A stretch of 64,000 bases of DNA from an uncultured Eubacterium sp. (GCA_947642745.1 CANRTU010000021.1:1-64000); one strand, 5' to 3'; shown: positions 1-9,220, counted from the stretch's first letter. Notes: generated from the sequence alone by a model not told the origin. Numbers and translations are program-made.

Positions 1-105
1 ATAAAACCCCTCCGGGAGGATCCCCATGCGTCGGAAGGGAAGATGCTGCCGGGGGGCAGCCCGCCGCAGGCGGAGTATCCGGCAGCGCCGGATACTTTTT
101 TACTT
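1..105. repeat. Hairpin-rich intergenic repeat, copy A (cut by window edge)
   Basis: The reverse complement of this stretch matches 3404-3505 almost base for base, so it is one copy of a dispersed element of about 100 bp in opposite orientation. It contains a self-complementary module (AGTATCCGGC with GCCGGATACT), a GCCGCAGGCGG block and a short palindrome around CCTCCGGGAGG. It begins right after the mrp stop codon and may also serve as that gene's terminator. No ORF is supported here. Confidence 0.75.
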
Positions 106-114
106 TATGGTAAA

Positions 115-966
115 TCAGATATGCGTTAAAACTTCCACTGCTTTTTCCAGATATGGATGATCTGTTTTATAAAAAGCTCCCGCATCTGCCGCAGCGGCAA
201 TCTGCGGGTCCAGCGGTACTTTGCCCAGTACCGGAAGACCAAGTTCTCCGGCTGCCTCATCCACATGACTCTCTCCGAACAGACGGATTTCTTTCCCACA
301 GTCCGGGCATTTCAGGTAACTGAAATTTTCCACAATGCCAAGTACCGGAATGTTCATCATGGACGCCATGCGATACGCTTTTTTCACGATCATCTGTACC
401 AGTTCCTGCGGAGATGTTACAATAATCACCCCGTCCACTGGCAGCGACTGGAATACCGTAAGTGGCACATCTCCGGTTCCGGGCGGCATATCAATAAACA
501 GATAGTCCAGTTCTCCCCATGCCACATCTGTCCAGAACTGTTTTACTGCCCCTCCGATGACAGGTCCTCTCCAGATCACCGGATCTTCCGGATTTTCAAT
601 CAGTAAATTAATGGACATCATTTTAATCCCGTCCGGTGTCTCCACGGGTAGTATCATTCCTTCTGCATTGCCATAGGCCTCTCCCATAATGCCAAACATT
701 TTAGGAATGGAAGGTCCGGTAATATCCGCATCCATAATGCCCACCCGGCTGCCGGATTTTCTCATTTGAGATGCAAGCGCAGCTGTTACAAATGATTTTC
801 CAACGCCGCCTTTTCCACTGACTACGCCGATTACTTTTTTTATTTTCGCATATTTGTTTGCCGGTTCCAGCATACTCTGCGGACCTTTTCCAGAACCGCA
901 GCTTTCACGCTGTTCCGCAGAACAGCTGGATGCGCTGGGACATCCGCTACACTGACTTTCTGCCAT
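115..966 (-). CDS. mrp: Mrp/NBP35-type Fe-S cluster carrier ATPase
   Basis: Cytoplasmic P-loop ATPase that by family binds a [4Fe-4S] cluster and passes it to apo-proteins. The 283-residue protein has the deviant Walker A motif GKGGVGKS at residues 51-58, DMPPGTGD at 159-166 and a CPDC pair at 220-223, the bridging-cluster ligands of the family. The N-terminus has cysteines at 6, 9, 15 and 23, as in NBP35-like forms. The ATG at 966 follows a strong AGGAGG. A bidirectional terminator at 1022-1055 separates it from the M56 gene, so it is probably a single-gene transcript. The family is certain; its client proteins cannot be read from sequence. Confidence 0.93.
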   Translation of the reverse strand: MAESQCSGCPSASSCSAEQRESCGSGKGPQSMLEPANKYAKIKKVIGVVSGKGGVGKSFVTAALASQMRKSGSRVGIMDADITGPSIPKMFGIMGEAYGNAEGMILPVETPDGIKMMSINLLIENPEDPVIWRGPVIGGAVKQFWTDVAWGELDYLFIDMPPGTGDVPLTVFQSLPVDGVIIVTSPQELVQMIVKKAYRMASMMNIPVLGIVENFSYLKCPDCGKEIRLFGESHVDEAAGELGLPVLGKVPLDPQIAAAADAGAFYKTDHPYLEKAVEVLTHI

Positions 967-1021
967 GTCTGTTTCCTCCTGATTTTCTGTAATGTCTCAA
1001 GCTGAATAAATTTCTGCCTTC

Positions 1022-1055
1022 AAAAAAGCCCCAGCTCTCAGGCCTGGGGCTTTTT
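1022..1055. terminator. Bidirectional Rho-independent terminator
   Basis: A 12-bp stem, AAAAAGCCCCAG pairing with CTGGGGCTTTTT, has A- and T-rich flanks on both sides. It would stop transcription from the M56/BlaI unit, which ends at 1201, before mrp. Confidence 0.85.
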
Positions 1056-1200
1056 GTGCTTATCATTTATCCGGATTTAATAACAATTTAACATGGGTGC
1101 GGCTGGATGTCAACTGGTTTTTACCGGTTTCTCTCACCCAACAGTCTGAGTCAGCGTAAAACCCTTCCTGATAAAATACCTCCCCGGGCAGTAACATACA

Positions 1201-2868
1201 TTAATAATAATCTGACGCCCGCTTCTTTTCCCCGCCATGTTTGGAATTATACAGCTGTACCACTTTGCGGATTCCTTTCCTGCTCATATAAGGCATCATA
1301 AACGAAACACAGTCCCAGTCTCCATTTGACCGCATAATCATTCGTGCGTGCCTGTCAATATCCTTACTCGTAAGCGGCCCGTCCGGTTCGTTTTTCCTGG
1401 CAGACTTTATCTGCTTTTTCGTAAATTTTATTTTTTTACCTGTAGTCATATCCACAGAGCCTGCCCACTCTGCCTCCCTGGAGACAGGCAGCAGCTTTTT
1501 GAGCCCTTGTGGAGACATATACGGTACAAAAAACTTTACCCAGTCCCACACCCATATTTTCCGGGTCAGCGCCAGCGCCATTTCATCTGCCTGCGCCGCC
1601 GTAATCGTGCGCTGCGTATCCTCTGAATTGTTTACAGACATCAGTTCATTCTGCGGATTATCCTGTTCCACATGTTCCTGTTGCGTCACATCCGCCGTAC
1701 CTGCGCCTGCAGCGGCGTCATTCTGCCTGTTATTTTCAGTATGGCGGGAAGCCCCCGCTGTATAAGCGCCGGAAAAAATGCCTGTTACCATTACCGCACA
1801 AGTCAGTACACAGACCGCAGTCTTTTTCGTCGCTGTATATTCGCTTTTATTCATAACCGCTTCCATCCTTTCTTTTAACAATTTCTTATTTTCACTTAAT
1901 GTAAGAGACGCCGTCCGTTCCCGATAAACAACGCCCTCTGCCATGGCGTCCAGCAGTGTGGCCGCATATTCCTGACGCTGACGGTCAGAGGTAAATCCGT
2001 CTGTTACCGCCTCATCACAAGATAATTCGCACAGCCGGGTGATCTGTCGTTCCATCAGATACACAAGCGGATGAAACCAGTACACACACAGAAGCAGCTG
2101 TACAACCCACTTATAATATATATCCCGCCGCTTTACATGCGTCAGCTCATGAATGATTGTATAGCGGAACTGTTGCTCTGGCAATGTATGTTCCGGTAAT
2201 ACAATACAGGGATGTAAAAAACCTATGAGCATGGGAGACGAAACCAGCGGACAATTCCACAATTCCACCGCTCTGCCGACACCCAGCCGCACTTCCATGC
2301 CGGACAACGCTTCCAGCTGACCGATATCGTCTACCGGAGTACTTCCCGCTTTTAAAAACCGCACAAAATCCTGGTATACTGTAATCCTGCGCAGGAAAAG
2401 CAACGTCGCCACAAACAGCCAGAAGACACAGACATATTTTATTCCAGCCTGACAGATACCGGACAGATTCTGTTTGTAAACTTCCGCTCCCGCCAGCCAG
2501 CCGCTGACAGCTGCGCTCTGCATCTCTGTTTCTGTTACATTTTTCCCCAGCTCCTTTTCTTTTCCCTGCGTTTCTGCTCCCTTGTGAATATCCGCAGGAA
2601 TAAAAACTTTTTCAGCGTCTTCTGTATACACATCCTGTACAGATATATTCCGCATCAGCCCTGTGATATTTTCCGCCAGACTTCCCATCAGATTCTGCGC
2701 TGGCGCAAAAGGCAGAAGCAGCCTGGCTGCCGCCAGTATCCAGAGATAATACTGCCACTGGTAACTGAGCTTTTTATCAGTCAGACGGCAGATCACAAGT
2801 GTCAGAACAATTACCAGACTGCCGGAAACTGCCAGTGACAATAATAAAAATAAGATCCGCTGCGTCAT
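1201..2868 (-). CDS. BlaR1/MecR1-like M56 membrane metallopeptidase with a non-PBP C-terminus
   Basis: Integral membrane zinc peptidase of family M56, the partner class that inactivates BlaI-type repressors. The 555-residue protein has N-terminal membrane helices, another near residues 145-160, and the zinc motif HELTH followed by VKRRD near residue 240. A further helix (near 350-370) leads to a low-complexity linker. The last 130 residues do not look like the penicillin-binding sensor of true BlaR1; they hold two related blocks, near 428-460 (WDWVKFFVPYMS) and 502-538 (WDCVSFMMPYMS). The ATG follows the blaI stop directly (TAAATG), so translation is coupled. No beta-lactamase gene is adjacent, so the signal sensed is unknown. 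Confidence 0.85.
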   Translation of the reverse strand: MTQRILFLLLSLAVSGSLVIVLTLVICRLTDKKLSYQWQYYLWILAAARLLLPFAPAQNLMGSLAENITGLMRNISVQDVYTEDAEKVFIPADIHKGAETQGKEKELGKNVTETEMQSAAVSGWLAGAEVYKQNLSGICQAGIKYVCVFWLFVATLLFLRRITVYQDFVRFLKAGSTPVDDIGQLEALSGMEVRLGVGRAVELWNCPLVSSPMLIGFLHPCIVLPEHTLPEQQFRYTIIHELTHVKRRDIYYKWVVQLLLCVYWFHPLVYLMERQITRLCELSCDEAVTDGFTSDRQRQEYAATLLDAMAEGVVYRERTASLTLSENKKLLKERMEAVMNKSEYTATKKTAVCVLTCAVMVTGIFSGAYTAGASRHTENNRQNDAAAGAGTADVTQQEHVEQDNPQNELMSVNNSEDTQRTITAAQADEMALALTRKIWVWDWVKFFVPYMSPQGLKKLLPVSREAEWAGSVDMTTGKKIKFTKKQIKSARKNEPDGPLTSKDIDRHARMIMRSNGDWDCVSFMMPYMSRKGIRKVVQLYNSKHGGEKKRASDYY

Positions 2869-3240
2869 TTATCTCTCCTCCAGAATTTTTCTCAGTTGTG
2901 CATATTCCTCCTCTGACAGCCGGTCGCTCTGCACCAGCCGGGCAATCAGGCCGGAAACCCTGCCTTCATATATGCGGTCCACAAAATGCTGCGTCTGATC
3001 TGACTGAAATTCCTGCTCTGAGATACAGGCAGTATACTCGTTTTTCCGTCCCTGCTTTTTTGCTGTCAGATATCCTTTCTGCATCAGACGGGACAACAGT
3101 GTGATCAGCGTATTTTTCTGCCAGTTGTTCCCGCTGCGGGCCAGCGCTTCCATAATCTGCGCAAATAACAGCGGCTTTTGCGCATTCCAGATTATTTTCA
3201 TAATCTCCAGTTCCGCATCAGATATCTGCTTTCTCACCAT
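2869..3240 (-). CDS. blaI: BlaI/MecI/CopY-family repressor
   Basis: Winged-helix repressor of 123 residues, the normal size for the penicillinase-repressor family. The N-terminal half matches the DNA-binding fold (ISDAELEIMKIIWN, then TLITLLSRLMQKGYLTAKK) and the C-terminal half would dimerise. By family it represses its own operon until cleaved or inactivated through the M56 partner encoded directly downstream. A promoter with an inverted repeat over its spacer lies at 3275-3329, which supports autoregulation. Operon order is blaI then the M56 gene. The family call is firm; whether the trigger is a beta-lactam, copper or another stress is not. Confidence 0.9.
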   Translation of the reverse strand: MVRKQISDAELEIMKIIWNAQKPLLFAQIMEALARSGNNWQKNTLITLLSRLMQKGYLTAKKQGRKNEYTACISEQEFQSDQTQHFVDRIYEGRVSGLIARLVQSDRLSEEEYAQLRKILEER

Positions 3241-3274
3241 ACCTGCGATCCTCCTTTCTTATGTGATATTTTTC

Positions 3275-3329
3275 TTATATGACACTTTGTTGTTTTATTT
3301 ATCATAACATATTGTCATATAAAAGTCAA
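3275..3329 (-). promoter_or_regulatory. blaI promoter with BlaI-type operator dyad
   Basis: Reading the minus strand, TTGACT (3324-3329) and TATGAT (3301-3306) are separated by exactly 17 bases, a strong vegetative promoter. The 10-base arms TTATATGACA at 3275-3284 and TGTCATATAA at 3313-3322 form a perfect inverted repeat, with one arm inside the promoter spacer and the other just downstream of the expected start site. That position suits repression by a dimeric BlaI protein. Confidence 0.75.
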
Positions 3330-3403
3330 CAGATGGTCAGCATTTTATCCTCCCCGGTTTCCTGTTACCATTTCTGTTCCTGATACCCACTCATCATACG
3401 CAT

Positions 3404-3590
3404 AAAAAAGTATCCGGCAATGCCGGATACTACGCCTGCGGCGGGCTGCCCCCGGCAGCATCTTCCCTTCCGACACATGGCGATCCTCCCGGAGGGGTTT
3501 ATCTTATAGGACGTTCTTTCCTATAAGATAAAAAAGTATCCGGCAATGCCGGATACTCCGCCTGTGGCGGGATGCCTCCGGCAGTTTTTT
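3404..3590. repeat. Hairpin-rich intergenic repeat, copies B and partial C
   Basis: Copy B (3404-3505) is the inverted counterpart of 1-105. It is followed by a perfect 10-bp palindrome around 3502-3528 (TCTTATAGGA with TCCTATAAGA) and then a partial direct copy at about 3532-3590, starting with the same AGTATCCGGCAATGCCGGAT module. The block fills the gap between the etfA terminator and the blaI promoter. No coding potential was seen. Confidence 0.75.
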
Positions 3591-3656
3591 CTCTTTTGCC
3601 GCCCGGCAATCCCCCTGAATGCTTTTTTGCTTCACTGGACAAATTTCCTGTCACAC

Positions 3657-3690
3657 AAAAACAGCTGGTACATCAGTACCAGCTGTTTTT
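3657..3690. terminator. Terminator of the butyrate operon
   Basis: A perfect 15-bp stem with a 4-base loop (AAAAACAGCTGGTAC, ATCA, then its complement) lies 27 bases past the etfA stop codon. It ends in a T-run on either strand and so can terminate both directions. Confidence 0.92.
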
Positions 3691-3716
3691 ATATGTATCA
3701 TCTGTTCAATTCCGGA

Positions 3717-4754
3717 TTAACCCAGCTCTGCTTTCAGCGCTGCTGTCAGAGCAGGAACGATCTTATTCAGATCTCCTACAAGACCATAATCAGCTACATC
3801 AAAAATCGGAGCGTCTTCATCTTTGTTGATCGCAATAATAATATCTGCTTCTTCCATACCAGCTACATGCTGGATAGCGCCAGAAATACCAATTGCGAAG
3901 TATACGTTCGGACGTACAGTCTTACCTGTCTGTCCTACCTGGCAGTCAACCGGTTTCCAGCCGTTTTCTACTACGGCACGGGAACAGCTTACCATTCCGC
4001 CAAGCACATCTGCCAGATCCTGTAAAATCTGAAAATTCTCTGCGGAACCAACACCACGGCCGCCAGATACAAGAATCTTGGCATCCATAATGTTTTCCAC
4101 ATTTTTTGCCTGTTTGATTACGTTCAGGATTTCTACAAATTTGTTGTTTTTCTCAAACACTACTTTATGATCAATAATTTCTGCCTGAGCGCCAGCCACC
4201 GGCTCCAGTTTCTGCATAACGCCAGGACGTACTGTAGCCATTTGCGGACGGTTATCCGGACATGCGATTGTAGCGATTGTATTACCGCCGAATGCCGGAC
4301 GTGTCATTAACAGCTGATTGTGTTTCTGCTCTTTTCCAGGTACCGGATTGAGAGGGAAATCACCAATTTCCAGCTGTGTACAGTCTGCTGTCAGACCAGT
4401 AGCAACTCTTGCGGATACTGTAGGACCCAGATCCCTGCCGATGGCAGTTGCGCCTACCAGCATGATATCCGGCTTATATTCATTGATAACAGAAGTCAGT
4501 GCCTGTGCGTAAGGCTCTGTCTTATAAACTTCCAGTTCCGGATCGTCTACAACGATTACCTTGTCAGCGCCGTACTCTGCCAGTTTTCCTGCCAGGTCTT
4601 TTACATTTGAACCAAGAAGAACAGCTGTTACATCTGTGTTCAGATCTTTTGCCAGGTCTTTTGCTTTTCCGATTAATTCAAAGGCAATGCTGCTTAATTC
4701 GTTATCTACCTGCTGAGCGTAGATATATACGCCCTTATATTCTTCTAAACCCAT
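3717..4754 (-). CDS. etfA: Electron transfer flavoprotein, alpha subunit
   Basis: Alpha subunit of the FAD-containing ETF that works with butyryl-CoA dehydrogenase, probably in flavin-based electron bifurcation from NADH to crotonyl-CoA and ferredoxin. The start was set at MGLEEYKGVYIYAQ, giving 345 residues, since clostridial homologues begin there; an upstream GTG at 4766 is possible. The C-terminal FAD domain is clear (GRGVGSAENFQILQ, GQTGKTVRPNVYFAIGISG, INKDEDAPIFDVADYG). It is the last gene of the operon, 27 bases after etfB, with the terminator just beyond. Confidence 0.95.
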   Translation of the reverse strand: MGLEEYKGVYIYAQQVDNELSSIAFELIGKAKDLAKDLNTDVTAVLLGSNVKDLAGKLAEYGADKVIVVDDPELEVYKTEPYAQALTSVINEYKPDIMLVGATAIGRDLGPTVSARVATGLTADCTQLEIGDFPLNPVPGKEQKHNQLLMTRPAFGGNTIATIACPDNRPQMATVRPGVMQKLEPVAGAQAEIIDHKVVFEKNNKFVEILNVIKQAKNVENIMDAKILVSGGRGVGSAENFQILQDLADVLGGMVSCSRAVVENGWKPVDCQVGQTGKTVRPNVYFAIGISGAIQHVAGMEEADIIIAINKDEDAPIFDVADYGLVGDLNKIVPALTAALKAELG

Positions 4755-4781
4755 TTTTTTCACCACTTTCCTTCATCTTTA

Positions 4782-5564
4782 TTAGATTACATGTTTCTCT
4801 TTTAATTTACCCATGATATATGCCACTGATTCGGTTGCGTCCAGCGTAACCTTCTCACCAGCGCCCTTGCGGACTTTATCAGATGCTTTTGCAATCTTTG
4901 TCGGAGAACCATTCAGACCAATATTGGAATCATCCACATCTTTTAAGTCTGCTCTGCCCCATACGGTTACTTCTTTGTCATACGCATCAAAGATTCCGCC
5001 CGGTGTCATGTAACGAGGAACATTTAATTCAGAAAGTGCTGTAACAAGACAAGGCATTTTCACTTTCAGTTCATGATATCTGTCTTCATACTGTCTCTTA
5101 ACGATAACAGAATCACCTTCTATCTTTAACTCTTCCGCATAGGAAATTACCGGCAGATTCAGATGCTCTGCAATCTGAGGTCCAACCTGTGCGGTATCAC
5201 CGTCAATTGCCTGACGGCCTGTGATAACCAGATCATAGTCAATATTACGAAGCGCTCCGGCAATTGTCGTAGAGGTAGCCCATGTATCAGCTCCGCCTAA
5301 TACCCGGTCTGTTACAAGGATCGCTTTGTCAGCGCCCATTGCCAGTGCTTCACGAAGTACATCGTCAGCCTTTGGAAGTCCCATTGTTACAACGGTAACT
5401 TCCGCGCCTGTTTCGTCTTTGATTCTAAGTGCTGCTTCCAGTCCAGCCTTGTCGTCCGGATTCATGATGGCCAGCATAGCTGCCCTGTCCAGTGTACCGT
5501 CCGGATTAAATTTCACGCCGCCTTTGGTATCTGGTACCTGTTTTATACATACAACGATTTTCAC
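4782..5564 (-). CDS. etfB: Electron transfer flavoprotein, beta subunit
   Basis: Beta subunit of the ETF heterodimer, 260 residues. It opens with MKIVVCIKQVPDT and contains the signature VITGRQAIDGDTAQVGPQIAEHL. The start codon is GTG, placed 10 bases after an AAGGAG. It lies between bcd and etfA in the usual clostridial order, which supports a bifurcating Bcd-Etf complex. Clostridial EtfB normally holds the bifurcating FAD; that role is inferred from family and context. Confidence 0.95.
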   Translation of the reverse strand: MKIVVCIKQVPDTKGGVKFNPDGTLDRAAMLAIMNPDDKAGLEAALRIKDETGAEVTVVTMGLPKADDVLREALAMGADKAILVTDRVLGGADTWATSTTIAGALRNIDYDLVITGRQAIDGDTAQVGPQIAEHLNLPVISYAEELKIEGDSVIVKRQYEDRYHELKVKMPCLVTALSELNVPRYMTPGGIFDAYDKEVTVWGRADLKDVDDSNIGLNGSPTKIAKASDKVRKGAGEKVTLDATESVAYIMGKLKEKHVI

Positions 5565-5614
5565 GGTAGTTTCACTCCTTATTTTCTATTTATGATTAAT
5601 TGCCTGCGCTGTCA

Positions 5615-6769
5615 CTATCTTAACAAAGCACCTGAGATTACCATACGCTGAACTTCGGATGTTCCTTCGTAAATCTCTGTGATCTTTGCGTCACGCATCA
5701 TACGTTCTACGTCGTACTCTCTGATATATCCGTATCCGCCGAATAACTGTACCACTTCTGTTGTTACAGCCATTGCGGTTTCTGCCGCGAATAATTTTGC
5801 TTTGGCAGCTTCCACGGAATATACTTTCTGTGTAGCTTTTGCCATTGCCGCACGGTATACCAGGAATTTTGCGGCGTCAATTCTTGCTGCCATATCAGCC
5901 AGCTTAAACTGTGTATTCTGCTGCTGTGCGATAGAACGGCCAAACTGTTTTCTTTCTTTTGTATATTCAACAGCTCTTTCCAGGGCGCCTTCTGCAATAC
6001 CAAGTGCCTGGGCAGCAATACCGATACGTCCACCGTCTAATGTATGCATTGCGATCGGGAAACCTTTTCCTTCTGGTCCAAGAAGCGCATCCTTAGGAAT
6101 TCTGCAGTCTTCAAAAATCAGTTCATAGGTAGAAGAACCACGGATACCCATTTTCTTTTCTTTTGTACCGAAGGAGAATCCCGGAGTTCCTTTTTCTACG
6201 ATAAATGCGGAAAAGTTTTTCTTTTTTCTTCCTCTTCTGTCTTCTGTCACACTTGTGATAGCAATTACGATATATACGTCTCCGACTTCACCATTGGTAA
6301 TAAAGCATTTTGAGCCGTTCAGCACCCATTCATCCCCGTCCAGAACAGCCTTTGTCTGGCAGCCCTGTGCGTCTGTACCAGCGCCCGGCTCTGTCAGTCC
6401 GAATGCACCCAGCTTTTCGCCCTTTGCAAGCGGTACTACATATTTCTTTTTCTGCTCTTCTGTACCATATGTCATAATCGGATCAATACAGAGTGATGTA
6501 TGTGCGGATACGATAACGCCTGTTGTACCGCAGACTTTGGATAATTCTTCCACACACATCGTATATGTAAGCGGATCACAGCCCTGTCCGCCATATTCCT
6601 TTGGTACCGGAATTCCCATAAATCCGGCTTTTGCCATCTTCTTTACTGTATCTGCCGGGAAATGTTCTGTTTCATCTACCTCCTGTGCAAGAGGCTTTAC
6701 TTCTGTCTCAGCGAAATCTTTAAATAAAGTTCTCGCCATTTCATGTTTCTTATCTAAAGAAAAATCCAT
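5615..6769 (-). CDS. bcd: Butyryl-CoA dehydrogenase (acyl-CoA dehydrogenase family)
   Basis: FAD enzyme reducing crotonyl-CoA to butyryl-CoA together with EtfAB. The start MDFSLDKKHEM (384 residues) was chosen because GGAGGAG sits 8 bases upstream; the longer frame adds 31 unlikely residues. Seen in the sequence are the FAD/substrate motif AFGLTEPGAGTDAQG, the C-terminal signature QLFGGYGYIREYDVERMMRDAKI and IYEGTSEVQRM with the catalytic glutamate. It follows hbd by about 120 bases and precedes etfB by 50. The stop is TAG followed at once by TGA. Confidence 0.95.
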   Translation of the reverse strand: MDFSLDKKHEMARTLFKDFAETEVKPLAQEVDETEHFPADTVKKMAKAGFMGIPVPKEYGGQGCDPLTYTMCVEELSKVCGTTGVIVSAHTSLCIDPIMTYGTEEQKKKYVVPLAKGEKLGAFGLTEPGAGTDAQGCQTKAVLDGDEWVLNGSKCFITNGEVGDVYIVIAITSVTEDRRGRKKKNFSAFIVEKGTPGFSFGTKEKKMGIRGSSTYELIFEDCRIPKDALLGPEGKGFPIAMHTLDGGRIGIAAQALGIAEGALERAVEYTKERKQFGRSIAQQQNTQFKLADMAARIDAAKFLVYRAAMAKATQKVYSVEAAKAKLFAAETAMAVTTEVVQLFGGYGYIREYDVERMMRDAKITEIYEGTSEVQRMVISGALLR

Positions 6770-6887
6770 GATTCTTACTCCTCCATTTACTTTTGCACAG
6801 GCCGCATCTCCAGATACAGCCTGTGCAATATTATATTTCTGTTTTGCGCGTTGTTGCCGCACAGCATCATGATCTGTTTATGTATGA

Positions 6888-7727
6888 TTATTTACTGTAA
6901 TCGTGGAATCCTTTTCCTGTCTTAATGCCTAACTTGCCGGCACGTACCATTTTCTTTAATAATGGATGCGGACGGTATTTAGGATCGCCGGTCTCGTCAT
7001 ATAATACATTCATGATGGCAAGGCAGATGTCCAGACCTACCAGATCGCCCAGAGCAAGAGGTCCCATCGGATGATTTGCTCCCAGCTTCATGGCTGTATC
7101 AATGTCTGCCGCAGAAGCAAGGCCGTCAGCCAGAATGCCGACCGCTTCATTAATCATCGGAATAAGAATTCTGTTTACAACAAATCCCGGACCTTCTTTT
7201 ACTTCTACCGGAGTCTTGCCAATTGCTTTAGAAATCTCAACGATCTTATCCTTCATTTCATCCGGTGTATTTTCACCCTGGATAACTTCGATTAATTTCA
7301 TAACAGCAGCCGGGTTAAAGAAATGCATACCAATTACCGGACGGTCAAGTCCTGCGCCGATTTCTGTTACAGATAAAGAAGATGTATTGGTAGCAAACAT
7401 GCAGTCTGCTTTTACGATATCCTGTAATTCTTTGAATGTCTGTTTCTTGATGTCCATAACTTCAAGAGCTGCTTCCACAATCAGATCACAGTCTTTGCAG
7501 ATATCCTTTACGCCTGTTGTAATTTTAGCAAGGATTTTGTCTGCGTCTTCCTGATTCATTTTGCCTTTCGCAACTCTTTTTTCAAAACCTTTTGCGATTT
7601 TTTTCTTACCGTTTGCAGCAAATTCTTCATTTATATCACATAAGCAAACTTCATAGCCTTCTGTCTGTGCGAATGCCTGGGCAATACCAGAACCCATGGT
7701 TCCGGCACCGATAACTCCTACTTTCAT
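6888..7727 (-). CDS. hbd: 3-hydroxybutyryl-CoA dehydrogenase
   Basis: NAD(P)-dependent enzyme reducing acetoacetyl-CoA to 3-hydroxybutyryl-CoA. The 279-residue length is typical of single-domain clostridial Hbd. It has the dinucleotide fold [14 protein letters not shown] at the N-terminus, the family motif [16 protein letters not shown] near residue 140 with the catalytic histidine, and a C-terminal half ending [21 protein letters not shown] precedes the ATG. It is the second gene of the operon, 47 bases after thl. The neighbouring crotonase slot that many clostridia fill is empty here. Confidence 0.96.
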   Translation of the reverse strand: MKVGVIGAGTMGSGIAQAFAQTEGYEVCLCDINEEFAANGKKKIAKGFEKRVAKGKMNQEDADKILAKITTGVKDICKDCDLIVEAALEVMDIKKQTFKELQDIVKADCMFATNTSSLSVTEIGAGLDRPVIGMHFFNPAAVMKLIEVIQGENTPDEMKDKIVEISKAIGKTPVEVKEGPGFVVNRILIPMINEAVGILADGLASAADIDTAMKLGANHPMGPLALGDLVGLDICLAIMNVLYDETGDPKYRPHPLLKKMVRAGKLGIKTGKGFHDYSK

Positions 7728-7774
7728 TGTAGTCCTCCTTCAGAATATTGTTACTTTTATTTATAATTTTGTGA

Positions 7775-8959
7775 TTAGTCTCTTTCAACAATTGTTGAAC
7801 AGCCCATACCGCCGCCGATACACAGTGTGGCAAGACCTCTTTTGGCATTGCTCTTCTGCATTTCATGCAGTAATGTAACGAGGATACGGCATCCGGATGC
7901 TCCTACCGGGTGTCCCAGTGCGATAGCGCCGCCATTTACATTTACTTTGTCCATATTGAAGCCCAGGTCTTTTGCTACTGCAACAGACTGTGCCGCAAAT
8001 GCTTCATTAGCTTCAATTAAGTCCATATCATCAATGCTAAGGCCTGTCTTAGCCAGTACTTTCTTTGTAGAAGCAACCGGACCCACACCCATGATTTCAG
8101 GTTCTACGCCGCCAAGCGCTCCTGCTACCCATGTAGCCATTGGTGTAACGCCAAGTTCTTTTGCTTTCTCTTCGCTCATTACAACAATTGCGGCAGCGCC
8201 GTCATTAATGCCGGAAGCATTACCTGCTGTTACGAGTCCGTCCTTCTTGCCGGAACAGCATCTTAAACCTGCGAGAGACTCAGCTGTTGTACCTGCACGA
8301 GGGCCTTCGTCTTTCTTAAATTCTACGATTTGTTTTTTAACTTTTACCGGTACCGGAACGATTTCGTCGTCAAATCTGCCTTCTGCAATGGCTTTTTCAC
8401 ATTTCTGCTGGCTGTTTGCTGAGAATGCGTCAAGTTCTTCTCTCGTAAGGCCGTATTTTTCGCATACATTTTCTGCCGTAATCATCATATGATACTGGTT
8501 GAATGCGTCTGTTAATGCGTCATTTACCATTGTATCCACGATGGTTGCGTTATTCATACGGTAACCAAAACGAGCTTTCGTCATAGCATACGGAGCCATG
8601 GACATATTTTCCATACCACCTGCAACAACGATGTCTGCCTGTCCTGCCAGAATCTGGGCTGCCGCTTCATTCACACATTTCAGACCAGAGCCACATACAA
8701 CGTTTAATGTAACTGCAGGTACTTCGATTGGTAAACCAGCTTTGATGGAAGCCTGACGTGCTACGTTCTGTCCCTGAGCTGCCTGGATAACACATCCCAT
8801 TAATACTTCGTCAACCTGCTCCGGTTTTACGCCTGCACGGTTGAGCGCTTCTTTAATTACGATAGCTCCTAAATCTGCTGCCGGAGTATTGCTTAACGCT
8901 CCACCCATTTTACCGATCGCGGTACGACATGCGCCTGCTAAAACTACTTTGTTTGCCAT
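7775..8959 (-). CDS. thl: Acetyl-CoA C-acetyltransferase (thiolase)
   Basis: Condenses two acetyl-CoA to acetoacetyl-CoA, the first step of butyrate synthesis. The start [13 protein letters not shown] (394 residues) was chosen over an 8-residue extension because AAGGAG lies just upstream. The nucleophilic cysteine is in [14 protein letters not shown] near residue 89, the active histidine in [14 protein letters not shown], and the second cysteine in [13 protein letters not shown] at the C-terminus. It leads the operon. A promoter at 9070-9098 and a Rex-type operator at 8998-9015 lie upstream. Confidence 0.96.
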   Translation of the reverse strand: MANKVVLAGACRTAIGKMGGALSNTPAADLGAIVIKEALNRAGVKPEQVDEVLMGCVIQAAQGQNVARQASIKAGLPIEVPAVTLNVVCGSGLKCVNEAAAQILAGQADIVVAGGMENMSMAPYAMTKARFGYRMNNATIVDTMVNDALTDAFNQYHMMITAENVCEKYGLTREELDAFSANSQQKCEKAIAEGRFDDEIVPVPVKVKKQIVEFKKDEGPRAGTTAESLAGLRCCSGKKDGLVTAGNASGINDGAAAIVVMSEEKAKELGVTPMATWVAGALGGVEPEIMGVGPVASTKKVLAKTGLSIDDMDLIEANEAFAAQSVAVAKDLGFNMDKVNVNGGAIALGHPVGASGCRILVTLLHEMQKSNAKRGLATLCIGGGMGCSTIVERD

Positions 8960-8997
8960 TTTCTTGTCTCCTTTACAAAACATATGTTGAGTTTAAG

Positions 8998-9015
8998 ATG
9001 TTAAAAATTTAACAA
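8998..9015 (-). promoter_or_regulatory. Candidate Rex (NADH/NAD+ sensor) operator of the butyrate operon
   Basis: On the minus strand the site reads TTGTTAAATTTTTAACAT. This fits the known Rex consensus TTGTTAA-N4-TTAACAA at 13 of 14 specified bases. It lies about 40 bases upstream of the thl start codon and downstream of the predicted transcription start, a position where a bound repressor would block elongation or initiation. Confidence 0.75.
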
Positions 9016-9069
9016 TCTTTTTTAAAAAAATATAACGCCTTAATAATGTAAGACTTTGCTGCTAGAACT

Positions 9070-9098
9070 AGAATAACACAATCATTTAGGTTTGGCAA
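9070..9098 (-). promoter_or_regulatory. Promoter of the butyrate operon
   Basis: On the minus strand TTGCCA (9093-9098) and TATTCT (9070-9075) are 17 bases apart. The start site would fall near 9063, giving a leader of about 100 bases that contains the Rex-like site. Supported by motif fit and spacing only. Confidence 0.6.
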
Positions 9099-9182
9099 CC
9101 AGAAATTGCCTGGTAATAACAAATTTTGCAGGGAATTTTTGTAACAGTTCTTCCCTGCCCGGTTTCCGTAAAAAAGTCCCTT

Positions 9183-9220
9183 CTTTTGCTTACAGATTTC
9201 TGAAAGCAAAGGTATTTTTT
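9183..9220. terminator. Possible terminator hairpin
   Basis: An imperfect stem (CTTTTGCTTACAG with CTGAAAGCAAAGG) is followed by TATTTTTT on the plus strand; on the minus strand CTTTTTT lies a few bases beyond. It could end minus-strand transcription from the XRE gene before the thl promoter. Confidence 0.4.

Noticed and set aside
1201-3240. A beta-lactam resistance operon
   Set aside because: There is no beta-lactamase or PBP gene nearby, and the M56 C-terminus does not look like the penicillin-binding sensor.
3546-6872. Long plus-strand frames opposite the etf and bcd genes
   Set aside because: The butyrate genes on the minus strand are certain; these are shadows caused by codon bias.
9009-9209. 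A 66-codon minus-strand gene upstream of thl
   Set aside because: It overlaps the thl promoter and Rex-like site, and its composition looks non-coding.
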